This document shows, in pieces, positions 41,494 through 50,092 of a stretch of 60,716 bases of DNA; position 1 is the first letter of the stretch, and each line of letters opens with the position of its first letter. The notes below the pieces were generated by a model. That model was not told the origin of the DNA. It did not search any database and saw only the letters and a list, made by a program, of their open reading frames with translations. The stretch lies in contig JADJGC010000013.1 of NCBI GenBank assembly GCA_016708315.1, positions 1 through 60,716 of the forward strand. The letters run 5' to 3'. Source of the stretch: a bacterium. GTDB lineage: Bacteria; Zixibacteria; MSB-5A5; CAIYYT01. The position numbers and the translations under genes are program-made.

Positions 41494-41946
41494 ATGTTGG
41501 AAGTTGGCGATAAGGTCCCGTCATTTAGTCTCAAGCAGACTGACGGTGCGACAGTGAAATCATCTGATTGGCTTGGAAAGACGGTGGTCTTGTACTTCTA
41601 TCCGAAAGACGACACGCCGGGTTGTACGAAGGAGTCATGTTCGCTTCGCGACGGCTACGGGGCATTCCAGAAGAAGGGGATACTCATCTACGGCATTTCG
41701 CCGGACGATGTCGGCAGTCACAAGAAGTTCACGGAAAAATTCGATCTGCCGTTTCCTCTTCTTGCCGACGAAGGACATGCGGTCGCCGATAAGTTCGGAG
41801 TTTGGGTGGAGAAGAACAACTACGGCAAGAAATCGATGGGGATTGCGAGGACGACGTTTGTTATCGGACCCGACGGCAAGATCTCCGAAGTGATCAAAAA
41901 GGTCAATACTGAGGGACATTCGGAGCAATTGCTCGAAATCCTGTAA
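41494..41946 (+). CDS. bcp: Thioredoxin-dependent peroxiredoxin (Bcp/PrxQ)
   Basis: The 150-residue product is a Bcp-type peroxiredoxin. PKDDTPGCTKESC holds the peroxidatic Cys44 and the resolving Cys49 five residues later. DGYGAFQKKGILIYGISPDD and TTFVIGPDGKI follow. It reduces hydroperoxides with electrons from thioredoxin (trxA is in this window). Start ATG 41494 has AAAGGAG seven bases upstream; an earlier in-frame start is not needed. Confidence 0.93.
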   Translation: MLEVGDKVPSFSLKQTDGATVKSSDWLGKTVVLYFYPKDDTPGCTKESCSLRDGYGAFQKKGILIYGISPDDVGSHKKFTEKFDLPFPLLADEGHAVADKFGVWVEKNNYGKKSMGIARTTFVIGPDGKISEVIKKVNTEGHSEQLLEIL

Positions 41947-41968
41947 CTGCTTGCCCAGCGTTGAGGTT

Positions 41969-42006
41969 ATGGCAGGGCGAATGACCTTCGTTCTGCCATT
42001 TTCTTC
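41969..42006 (+). terminator. Rho-independent terminator after bcp
   Basis: Stem ATGGCAG(GGCGAA) / (TTCGTT)CTGCCAT with loop TGACC, followed by TTTTCTTC. The upper stem includes G-T pairs. Confidence 0.75.
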
Positions 42007-42080
42007 TATTCTTGAATTAAAAATGGGTTACATTGTTATCAGTGAAGCTATATCCGTTGGAAGAGGGACTCGCGTAATTC

Positions 42081-42683
42081 ATGGATAGAATTTGCTTCGT
42101 TGGGAAGCTGGCCAATGCTCTCTCACCGGGGAAGTCAGAAGAATTGGAAAAAGCATTGGCGACCTTGGTGCCGGAATCGCTTCCGGTTGATGTCGCCTAT
42201 GAGATCGTATTGCAGAGCTATCTATTCTTTGGATATGCGCAGGCAATCGAGTCGGCTAAGATTTTCTTCGGCAATCTCACGAAGCGAGGGCTGAAGATTC
42301 CGCATTCTCCCGACATCGCATTCGATAGTGCGTCACTTCGCAAGCGCGGCGAAGAGCTTTGCCGGAGTATCTACGCGCCAAATTTCGAGCGACTGGTCGC
42401 AAACATGGCGGAGGTTTCGCCCGAGTTGTCGCACTGGATGGTGGAAGAGGGATACGGAAAGGTGTTATCGCGACCGGGACCAACCGGTATGGAACGGGAA
42501 GTCGCCAGTATCGTGTTTCTGGCAATCTCCGGTCATCCGGTACAGTTATTTTCTCATGTGCGCGGTGCAAGGAATCTCGGCGCAACCCGTGAGTTCTTGG
42601 TATCAGTAGTAGAAGAAGCGGGCTTGAAGAAACCGCAAAAGGAATTGATACAGGGGACCATCGACAAGGTATTTACGTTTTGA
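42081..42683 (+). CDS. Carboxymuconolactone-decarboxylase-like (AhpD-fold) protein
   Basis: The 200-residue helical product resembles CMD/AhpD-fold proteins: ERLVANMAEVSPELSHWMVEEGYGKVLSRPG, EREVASIVFLAISGHPVQLFSHVRGARNLGATREFLVSVVEEA. The CXXC redox pair of AhpD is absent (SGHPVQLFSH), so it is not a peroxidase partner and is more like non-redox CMD members. The stop overlaps the TTG start of the TamB-like gene (TTTTGA), indicating co-transcription, but I cannot say why. Confidence 0.7.
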   Translation: MDRICFVGKLANALSPGKSEELEKALATLVPESLPVDVAYEIVLQSYLFFGYAQAIESAKIFFGNLTKRGLKIPHSPDIAFDSASLRKRGEELCRSIYAPNFERLVANMAEVSPELSHWMVEEGYGKVLSRPGPTGMEREVASIVFLAISGHPVQLFSHVRGARNLGATREFLVSVVEEAGLKKPQKELIQGTIDKVFTF

Positions 42684-45600
42684 AATATTTCTTCCACATA
42701 CCGATCGCACTGATCCTGGTGTTTGTAGCTGCGGTTGCACTCACATTCTATTTGGTAACGGAAACGAATCTTCCCCACAAAGCAATCAACTTCATCTTAG
42801 CGCGCTATATCGAAGCCAAGTACGACGTACGCATCCAGTTTGCGCATATCGGCGGCTCGCTGAGCGACAATCTTGTGATCGACAATGTTCGCATCGACAC
42901 CAAGACGCCAGGACAGCAGTATCGATTGGCAAGCATCAAGCAGGTGGCAATTTACTATGACTACCGGACGCTGCTTAAGCGCCAGTGGGTCGTGGACAGC
43001 CTGTTTATCGCTTCGCCGACAGTGATCTTACGTTCAGATTCAAGCGGCGCAATTATGCTCCCGAAGCTGTCAAGCGGCACTCCCAGTACTGACGCGCCAA
43101 AGCCGCTCCCCAACATTGAAGTGAAAAACTTCGTGCTTGAAGACGGCCGATTCCAGATCAACAAAGGCACAAAGTCTTTGTCGATTGACAGCATCTTTGT
43201 CAATTTGAATGGGACTCTGCGTGATGGCGTCCTTGCCGCGCAGATTGATTCACTGGCTCTGAATTATCCGCTCAAGGGATTCCGGTTAAGAGAGCTGCAT
43301 GCCGGACTTGCATTGTCGAGCACGGCGATCGGAATTGATTCGCTGTACATCGCAACCGATTCATCGCGCATTATTGGCGGCGGGCTCTATCCGCTCGACA
43401 AGACGACGCCATTCCAGTTTAGACTTCGCAATAGCCACGTTTCGCTGACTGAGATTGGGCATGTAATCGGGTCGACAATACGCGGCGGGTTTGACTTTAA
43501 TGCCGACTTGACAGGAGTTTTGGCCAAATTCTCCGGACAGACGGATGGCAGGGGTGTGTTGTTCGAACGCGAACTTGGGCCATTCAAGTCGGATTATGAA
43601 TTCGACAATGGTATTCTGACTCTCACGAATTTTGAGGGCCAGATGTTTGATGGGACGATGAATGGCTCGATCGATATCAATTTCCTGGCGCGTCCGGAAG
43701 CCTATAGTGCGGAGTTGGAAGTTCGCGGATTTAATCTCAACAAGGTATTGCCGAAAACGTTCGAATCGCGACTTAACGGACGCTTCAATGTCAATGGGTC
43801 GGGTTTGAGCGAGAACACTTTCAATATGGATTTGAACGGCGATCTCGGGCCGGGGCAGTTCGATTTCGTGCGATTCGATTCTATCGAAGGTGATATCAGC
43901 ATCAACGTCAAGGATATGTACTTTCAGCCCGGTTTCACGCTATGGTACGAAAACTCGAAGTTTACCACCGAAGGCGTCGTGAATTACGACGGCGAGATGT
44001 CGCTTGCCGGAGAGTTCAATACGACGCAGTTGGCAGATTTCTGGGGCGATCTGTTTATCAAAGAATTGTCAGGCCACGGGTCTGCGACTTACGAAGTTAC
44101 CGGTCCGGTGCTTGATCCCGACTTGCGCGGTTATTTCATCGGCGACTCGTGCAGTTTCTACGGATTTTCAACCGACAGTCTGTTCGCATACTTTGATATT
44201 GCCAGCTTTCTGTATGGCCAGCGCGGCAATGTTGATGTCATGGCGTGGAAGAGTGATGTCTGGAACTTACCTGCCGATAGCGTGAAGATTTCGGTGGATG
44301 TCGATTCTAATCAGGTGGCGATCACGCGCGCAACGCAGTATCAGGAGCGGATGCTGATTGATGCCAAAGCCCACGCAGTTATCATCGACAGCACGGCGAC
44401 CGTGACCATCAGTGATTTCCTTTTCCAGTTTGACTCGCTCAAGTACGTAAACGATTATCCGACAGTAGTGGATTTTCTGGCTGACAAGATTGTCGTCAAT
44501 AACATGATGCTGCGCGGCAACGAGGGGGCAGTCAGATTCGATGTTGACTATGGGTACGATACTACAATTGATCTTCACGTTGTTACGGAGGACTTCAATT
44601 TCGCTACCTGGCTGCGCGATCTCAACATGGATTCGTCCTTTACGGGCCGATTGAGTCTCGATGGCCGCATGAACGGCAAGCTGACCAATCCTACGATCGT
44701 AGTCAATGGCGGTGTTAGCGACCTGATGTTTGCGGCTGATACACTTGGCAATCTCACCGGCAAGCTGCAATTCTCCGACTCGTCTCTGACATTTCAAGAT
44801 GTGGTTCTGGGATTTCGCGGTTATGAAATCTTCGCTGACGGCAACTACCCACTGGTGATGAACCTCGATTCGGGCATCGTGTATGTGCCCGAGGAACCGA
44901 TGGCTTTCAATCTGCGCTCAGCGGGATCAAATCTGAGTATCGTCTCGTCATTCAATTCAAGCGTCGAGGACCTTCAAGGTGACTTCTCGCTCGATTTAAG
45001 GGTATATGGAACGCCGGAACATCCACAGTCTGAAGGGACGTTCACTCTCAAGAACGGCACACTCAAAGTCGACCAGATGGCAAACCTAATTGAGAATATT
45101 GAGGCGCAGGTTTCCTCGCACGGCAGACAAATCATTGTCGAGTGGGTAGAGGGCCGGGTTAATCATAAGCGGAAGAAACTGTTCGGAAGCAGTTTCCGTT
45201 CCGGATCGGTGCGCGCCGCCGGTGAAATCAATATTATCAGCAGCGATATCTTCGACTACTCAATGGCGCTCGTCGGCGACGATGTGCCGTTCCAATATGA
45301 TCTCGGCGACATTTACGGGCGTGCCGACTTCGATCTGTCGATCCGTGGTGCCAACCCGCCGTTGATTAGCGGCGATGTTACTGTTTTCGAGGCGGAGTAT
45401 CTCGAGGAGTTCGATGATGATTTGACCGCGGCTGCGATCGCCGCGGCTGATACGATTGCGCTTTGGGATTATGATATCAATGTCGATATGTTGCCGGCAT
45501 CGGTCAGCGTCAAGAACTCCGATATGAACATGGTGGTGGATGGCAGACTGCGTGTTTTGCGCGAAAATGCGCTCGACAACTACATCGGGACTTTGAACAT

Positions 45601-46225
45601 CGTGCGGGGAACAATGTACTTCGGCGACGTAAATCTTCGGATACAACCGGGCAGTTATCTGCAGTTTGACAATATTGAGAAACCGGATCCGCAGCTGTTT
45701 ATCGATGCGACATGGCGCGTTCGGAATATGTCGGGCGATATCTCAAGCGCATCCGTGACGGATGTGCCGTTGCAGATTCGCGGGACGATAACGGAGCCTT
45801 CGTTGGGCGCGGAATCTGGTTCGGGCTATTCCGACGAGGATATTGCCACGCTGTTGTTCATGAATCAATCTGCCTCGGGGCAGGCTAACTCGCAATTCGG
45901 TTCCGACTTCCAAAATCGACTTACCGGTGGAGCTGCCGGTATTGTTTCGGGTCGAGCGGGGCAGGCCCTGAGGCGAACGCTTGGTTTGGAGACATTCGAA
46001 TTAGAACCGACCTATGATGAGAAGAACGCTATTGCGGGTGCGACGATTTCGGTCGGGCTATACACGCTACCCAATGTCTACACTTATGTTTCTTCGCTAT
46101 CCGGCGACGGCCGGGCTGACTATGGAGCTGAGTATCGTCTTGGAAGGCACTTCACGATCGGCGGGCAATACGACCGCGATCGTCTTTGGCGCTTGAATCT
46201 CGTTCTCGATTGGGAATTTAGATGA
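42680..46225 (+). CDS. tamB: TamB-like translocation and assembly module protein
   Basis: The 1181-residue product has one N-terminal membrane helix (IALILVFVAAVALTFYL). A very long repetitive beta-rich AsmA/TamB-type body follows. The C-terminal DUF490 region includes LNIVRGTMYFGDVNLRIQPGSYLQF, DPQLFIDATWRV, LQIRGTITEPSL and EDIATLLFMNQS. TamB spans the periplasm as a hydrophobic beta-groove and works with an Omp85 protein in outer-membrane assembly or lipid transport. The Omp85 gene follows with a 4-base overlap. It starts with TTG at 42680 overlapping the previous stop. Confidence 0.92.
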   Translation: MKYFFHIPIALILVFVAAVALTFYLVTETNLPHKAINFILARYIEAKYDVRIQFAHIGGSLSDNLVIDNVRIDTKTPGQQYRLASIKQVAIYYDYRTLLKRQWVVDSLFIASPTVILRSDSSGAIMLPKLSSGTPSTDAPKPLPNIEVKNFVLEDGRFQINKGTKSLSIDSIFVNLNGTLRDGVLAAQIDSLALNYPLKGFRLRELHAGLALSSTAIGIDSLYIATDSSRIIGGGLYPLDKTTPFQFRLRNSHVSLTEIGHVIGSTIRGGFDFNADLTGVLAKFSGQTDGRGVLFERELGPFKSDYEFDNGILTLTNFEGQMFDGTMNGSIDINFLARPEAYSAELEVRGFNLNKVLPKTFESRLNGRFNVNGSGLSENTFNMDLNGDLGPGQFDFVRFDSIEGDISINVKDMYFQPGFTLWYENSKFTTEGVVNYDGEMSLAGEFNTTQLADFWGDLFIKELSGHGSATYEVTGPVLDPDLRGYFIGDSCSFYGFSTDSLFAYFDIASFLYGQRGNVDVMAWKSDVWNLPADSVKISVDVDSNQVAITRATQYQERMLIDAKAHAVIIDSTATVTISDFLFQFDSLKYVNDYPTVVDFLADKIVVNNMMLRGNEGAVRFDVDYGYDTTIDLHVVTEDFNFATWLRDLNMDSSFTGRLSLDGRMNGKLTNPTIVVNGGVSDLMFAADTLGNLTGKLQFSDSSLTFQDVVLGFRGYEIFADGNYPLVMNLDSGIVYVPEEPMAFNLRSAGSNLSIVSSFNSSVEDLQGDFSLDLRVYGTPEHPQSEGTFTLKNGTLKVDQMANLIENIEAQVSSHGRQIIVEWVEGRVNHKRKKLFGSSFRSGSVRAAGEINIISSDIFDYSMALVGDDVPFQYDLGDIYGRADFDLSIRGANPPLISGDVTVFEAEYLEEFDDDLTAAAIAAADTIALWDYDINVDMLPASVSVKNSDMNMVVDGRLRVLRENALDNYIGTLNIVRGTMYFGDVNLRIQPGSYLQFDNIEKPDPQLFIDATWRVRNMSGDISSASVTDVPLQIRGTITEPSLGAESGSGYSDEDIATLLFMNQSASGQANSQFGSDFQNRLTGGAAGIVSGRAGQALRRTLGLETFELEPTYDEKNAIAGATISVGLYTLPNVYTYVSSLSGDGRADYGAEYRLGRHFTIGGQYDRDRLWRLNLVLDWEFR

Positions 46226-48135
46226 TTCGAAGACTGGGATTTGTCATCGCGATCGTGATGTTCATGGGGCTCGCGAGCGGAGTCTACGCACAGGAAGTCG
46301 CTTTGCGCAAGCAACTCACCAAACGTCTGCCGATTGAGAAGATTGTCATCGAAGGCAACACGGCGTTCAGCGAGAAGGTGCTTAAAAGCAAGCTATACTC
46401 GAATGAAGACGGATTCTGGCAGGGCGTGAAGTTGATGCGGGTTAACCGCTATACCAAGGCCAGCTACGCCCGCGATCGGGTGCTCTTGGAGTACTTCTAT
46501 AAGAGTGAAGGGTATGATGACGCCAAAGTAGAGATAGAACTGCGACCGGCGAAAAACCCGGAAAAGATTATTGTTCAAATCAAGATCAAAGAGGGTGTGC
46601 GCTATCGAGTCGGTAAGCTCGAATTGACCGGAGATATTGGTGCAGAAGAGTATCCAATATCGGTGGTGACGCATCCGATTCGCGCCGGAACGTATTTCAA
46701 TACTTTTGCCATTAACGACGCCAAGAACGCAGTCAAGACGATTTTCGCGAACAAGGGTTACCCTTACGCCGTAATCACCATGACAGTTAACAAAGACACG
46801 GTGAACGCAGTTGCCAATTTGACTCTCAACGTCGTTCGAAATCAGCTCGTTCTTTTCGGTAATCTTGTAGTCGATACCAACCTGATCACGCAGCCGCGAG
46901 TGTTTCATCGCGAGATTACTTTTAAGCGTGATGATGTTTACTCGCGCGACAAGTACTTCGAGTCGCAACAGCGTTTGATCCGCACCGGTCTGTTCAATTT
47001 CGTGACGTTGGAGCTTCCCGATTCGATGAGCAGTCTTGACAGCCTGCAGCCCAACTTTTATGTACGGGCAGTTGAGCGTCCGCCGCGCTATGCGGGATTC
47101 GGCGTCGGCGCCGGGCAGGACAAAGACGCAGGCATTGCGTTGAATGCGTTGGGACGATTTGGCGACCGAAACATCGGAGGGAGTGCAAGGAAGATTGGAT
47201 TGTCGGTAACGACATCGTTCACGATGAAAGATTCGTTGATTGTCCGGCCAAACTTTCAGTTTTCGTACACCGAACCTTACTTTTTCAGAATTCGGATGCC
47301 GCTGATTCTGACATTCGAGTATGAGCCGCGAGCGACTTCGAATCTCAGCAATTACCGCGTTCGTTCTTTCAGCTTTGACGCGACAGCGATCAGGGAGTTT
47401 TCGCTAAAGACCAAGCTGTCAACGTCCTTGAACTACGAGGAAGTTAATCTTGACACGGCGGGACAAGAAGTCGATGCGGAAACCCGACAAAGTGCCGGTA
47501 TAAATATCAATCGCAGAATCATTCTGTTGCTTGAACGAGACGCGAGACCGATACAAAGCCGATTCAATCCGTCGAGCGGATCGTATACGAGTTATCGGTT
47601 CGAATATGTCGGCGGCATTTTGGGCGGCGACAATGACTTCATCAAGTTCGTGTGGAATTGGTCAAAGTACAACCAGTGGAACTCTACAACGAATTATGCA
47701 ACGAGGCTACGTTTTGGATATGTAAATGAGTTTGGCACGTCCGATGATGTCCCCATTCTTGAAAGATTCTATCTAGGCGGAGCCTATACAATTCGCGGAT
47801 TCCCCGAAAACGAATTTGGTCCGCAGGCAATCGTGGTTGATGAAGACGATGACACGTCGATGGTCTTCGTCGGTGGTGAGGCGATTGCCATGCTCAATCT
47901 TGAGATCCGCAAGCAGCTGGTTGGTAAACTGTGGGGTTCGTATTTCATTGACACCGGCATTATCGCCTCGAAATTGCGCGAAGTCGACTTTCACCGAGCG
48001 GCCGTGACCACCGGAGTTGGTGTGCAGTTTATGAGCCCGGTTGGTCCCATTCGACTTGACTATGGGCATCGTATCGGGATAAATGACATTCACGCCGGAG
48101 GGCATTTCCACATCGGGATATTGTATGCATTCTAA
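46222..48135 (+). CDS. tamA: Omp85-family outer-membrane assembly protein (TamA/BamA-like)
   Basis: The 637-residue product has a signal peptide (ending GVYAQ), about three POTRA domains (IEKIVIEGNTAFSEKVLKSKL; VRYRVGKLELTGDIGAEEY; LVLFGNLVVDTN), then a C-terminal barrel. The barrel has the Omp85 signature IRGFPENEFGPQAI and ends in GPIRLDYGHRIG...FHIGILYAF. The length and three POTRA domains fit TamA better than BamA (five POTRA). It is translationally coupled to the TamB-like gene (ATGA), and together they form an outer-membrane insertion or lipid-handling pair. Confidence 0.9.
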   Translation: MIRRLGFVIAIVMFMGLASGVYAQEVALRKQLTKRLPIEKIVIEGNTAFSEKVLKSKLYSNEDGFWQGVKLMRVNRYTKASYARDRVLLEYFYKSEGYDDAKVEIELRPAKNPEKIIVQIKIKEGVRYRVGKLELTGDIGAEEYPISVVTHPIRAGTYFNTFAINDAKNAVKTIFANKGYPYAVITMTVNKDTVNAVANLTLNVVRNQLVLFGNLVVDTNLITQPRVFHREITFKRDDVYSRDKYFESQQRLIRTGLFNFVTLELPDSMSSLDSLQPNFYVRAVERPPRYAGFGVGAGQDKDAGIALNALGRFGDRNIGGSARKIGLSVTTSFTMKDSLIVRPNFQFSYTEPYFFRIRMPLILTFEYEPRATSNLSNYRVRSFSFDATAIREFSLKTKLSTSLNYEEVNLDTAGQEVDAETRQSAGININRRIILLLERDARPIQSRFNPSSGSYTSYRFEYVGGILGGDNDFIKFVWNWSKYNQWNSTTNYATRLRFGYVNEFGTSDDVPILERFYLGGAYTIRGFPENEFGPQAIVVDEDDDTSMVFVGGEAIAMLNLEIRKQLVGKLWGSYFIDTGIIASKLREVDFHRAAVTTGVGVQFMSPVGPIRLDYGHRIGINDIHAGGHFHIGILYAF

Positions 48136-48150
48136 CCATGGTGGGCAATC

Positions 48151-48879
48151 ATGAGCAAGCCGCTTATTGGAGTGGTTCTGGCGCTCACGCCAGAAGATCA
48201 CGAGTTTAGGGCGTTGCCCGCGTATCGATTCGAGTTTCTCAAGCAGCATTACTATGAAGCAATCGAAGCAGCAGGCGGCGTCACCGTGGCGATTCCATTG
48301 TCTGAGCATCTCGAGTTTGTCGATCGCTACTGCGAGATTGTCGACGGGTTGTTCTTCGTCGGCGGTGATGATGTGCACCCGGAGTTGTATGGTGAGAAGA
48401 TTGATCCGCTGTGTAAACCGCAGATGCCGAGGCGCGACCATTTCGAGGTGGCGTTGATGAAAGCTGCGTATACAAAACAAAAGCCGATTCTTGGTGTCTG
48501 CCGGGGATCCCAAATCATGAATGTCGCGTTTGGCGGGTCGCTCCATCAGGACTTGTCCTACCGCAACGCCGCCAGCAATCACTCACAGGTTGGCGAGTTG
48601 GACTTCACGACCAGACATGTTGTACAAGTCGTGCCGGATACGCTGCTTCATCGATTGACGGGCAAGTCCAGCTTCGAGACAAATACGGCGCACCACCAGG
48701 GAGTTAACCGTTTAGGGAATGGTTTGACCGTTTCGGCGGTTTCAGGGGACGGTGTGATTGAGGCGGTAGAGGCCGAAGGATTCACTTTGGGCGTCCAATG
48801 GCACCCGGAGGCTTGGGGACAAGATGAGATCAGCCGAAGTATATTTAGGGGCTTCTGCGAGGCGGCTGCCAGAAAATAG
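48151..48879 (+). CDS. Gamma-glutamyl-gamma-aminobutyrate hydrolase-like class I amidotransferase (peptidase C26)
   Basis: The 242-residue product carries the nucleophile elbow GVCRGSQIMNVAFGG (Cys about 117) and the catalytic His in VQWHPEA (about 217) followed by the acidic member. VDGLFFVGGDDVHPELYGE is a typical PuuD-like oxyanion segment. Such enzymes cleave gamma-glutamyl amides. It lies downstream of tamA on the same strand with a 15-base gap, but a functional link is not apparent. Confidence 0.88.
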   Translation: MSKPLIGVVLALTPEDHEFRALPAYRFEFLKQHYYEAIEAAGGVTVAIPLSEHLEFVDRYCEIVDGLFFVGGDDVHPELYGEKIDPLCKPQMPRRDHFEVALMKAAYTKQKPILGVCRGSQIMNVAFGGSLHQDLSYRNAASNHSQVGELDFTTRHVVQVVPDTLLHRLTGKSSFETNTAHHQGVNRLGNGLTVSAVSGDGVIEAVEAEGFTLGVQWHPEAWGQDEISRSIFRGFCEAAARK

Positions 48880-48963
48880 TCGGTCCCGGCCAGTGATAAA
48901 TCACTTGCAGTCCAGATTTAACTTGATAACTTGCAACGATTTTTTCGAGGATATAGTCAGGCA

Positions 48964-49992
48964 ATGTCGATATTTAGTAGATTTTCAAATGATATAGGAA
49001 TCGATCTCGGGACCGCCAATACGCTGGTATTCGTGCGGGGACAGGGGATCGTGCTCAATGAACCGTCCGTTGTAGCTGTCGAAGTTTCCACCGGCAAGAT
49101 TCTCGCCATTGGCTCAGAAGCTCGCCGGATGCTGGGCAGGACACCGGGCGAGATTACTGCAATTCGTCCGCTCAAAGACGGTGTAATTGCCGATTTCGAA
49201 ATTACCGAGCGTCTGCTTTCCGATTTCATCCGCCGGGTGGTTCGCCATAAATTCCTGATGAAGCCGCGTGTTGTGATTTGCGTGCCCTCTGGCATCACCG
49301 AAGTCGAAAAACGCGCAGTGCGCGACTCGGCTGAAAACGCCGGAGCGCGCGATGTTTATTTGATTCAAGAGCCAATGGCGGCTGCGATTGGCGTGGGTCT
49401 GCCGGTTGATCAGCCTTCGGGCATCATGATCATCGATATCGGCGGTGGAACCTCTGAAATCGCGGTTATCGCGCTGAGCGGTATCGTCAATAACACTTCG
49501 ATTCGAATTGCCGGTGACGAGATGAACGATGCGATAGTCACCTACGCCAAGAAGAATTTCAACCTGCTTATCGGCGAGTTGACTGCTGAAGAGATCAAAA
49601 TCAAGATCGGGTCGGCGTTCGAGTTGGAGCGCGAAGAGACCATAGAAATCAAGGGGCGCGACTTGGTTGCAGGTGTGCCAAAGAATATCAAGATTACCTC
49701 GACGCAGATTAGGGAGGCTCTCTCCGAGCCGATTTCCTCTATTATTGATGCCGTCCGACTTTCGCTCGAACAGACACCTCCGGAACTGGCTTCGGATATT
49801 CTTGACCGGGGTATTGTCTTAACCGGAGGCGGTGCGCTTCTGCGCGGACTGGACAAACGTATCCGCCAAGAGACGAACTTGCCGGTGATTGTCGCAGATG
49901 ACCCGCTGACTTGCGTAGCTCGCGGAACGGGGTATGTCCTCGAGAATATGCAGAAGTTCGAAAAAGTCCTGATGCGTAGCCGCCGCGACTAA
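48964..49992 (+). CDS. mreB: Rod-shape-determining actin homologue MreB
   Basis: The 342-residue product is a complete MreB: phosphate-1 loop DIGIDLGTANTLV, ICVPSGITEVEKRAVRDSAENAGA, phosphate-2 IIDIGGGTSEIAVIALSG and the adenosine loop ILTGGGALLRGLD. It starts with the amphipathic-helix-like SIFSRFSND expected for membrane attachment. Start ATG 48964 is preceded by GAGGAT. The usual mreC and mreD partners do not follow; the next gene is rnr. It directs cell-wall elongation at the inner membrane. Confidence 0.95.
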   Translation: MSIFSRFSNDIGIDLGTANTLVFVRGQGIVLNEPSVVAVEVSTGKILAIGSEARRMLGRTPGEITAIRPLKDGVIADFEITERLLSDFIRRVVRHKFLMKPRVVICVPSGITEVEKRAVRDSAENAGARDVYLIQEPMAAAIGVGLPVDQPSGIMIIDIGGGTSEIAVIALSGIVNNTSIRIAGDEMNDAIVTYAKKNFNLLIGELTAEEIKIKIGSAFELEREETIEIKGRDLVAGVPKNIKITSTQIREALSEPISSIIDAVRLSLEQTPPELASDILDRGIVLTGGGALLRGLDKRIRQETNLPVIVADDPLTCVARGTGYVLENMQKFEKVLMRSRRD

Positions 49993-50057
49993 GTTTATCT
50001 CCGAATTTAGCCTATTCTGCCAATTTGGCACCTCACTGCATTTTTTGACAGTTTTGA

Positions 50058-50086
50058 TTGACCTCAATTCACTTCGCGTGTAGAAT
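50058..50086 (+). promoter_or_regulatory. Promoter of rnr, probably giving a leaderless mRNA
   Basis: TTGACC (50058-50063), exactly 17 bases, TAGAAT (50081-50086). The start point would lie at about 50093, which is the A of the rnr ATG. No Shine-Dalgarno sequence exists between. Confidence 0.6.
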
Positions 50087-50092
50087 ATCTGT

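Noticed and set aside
44267..44797. 176-codon minus-strand frame inside the TamB-like gene
   Set aside because: Shadow of the long beta-rich coding frame; no start signal or known domain.
48900..48964. Promoter for mreB (TTGCAA...TAGTCA)
   Set aside because: The boxes are weak and the -10 overlaps the ribosome-binding area; not convincing enough to list.
50026..50040. Sigma-54-like TGGCAC...TGC motif before rnr
   Set aside because: Only 9 bases lie between GG and GC, while -24/-12 promoters need 10; a good sigma-70 promoter is present instead.
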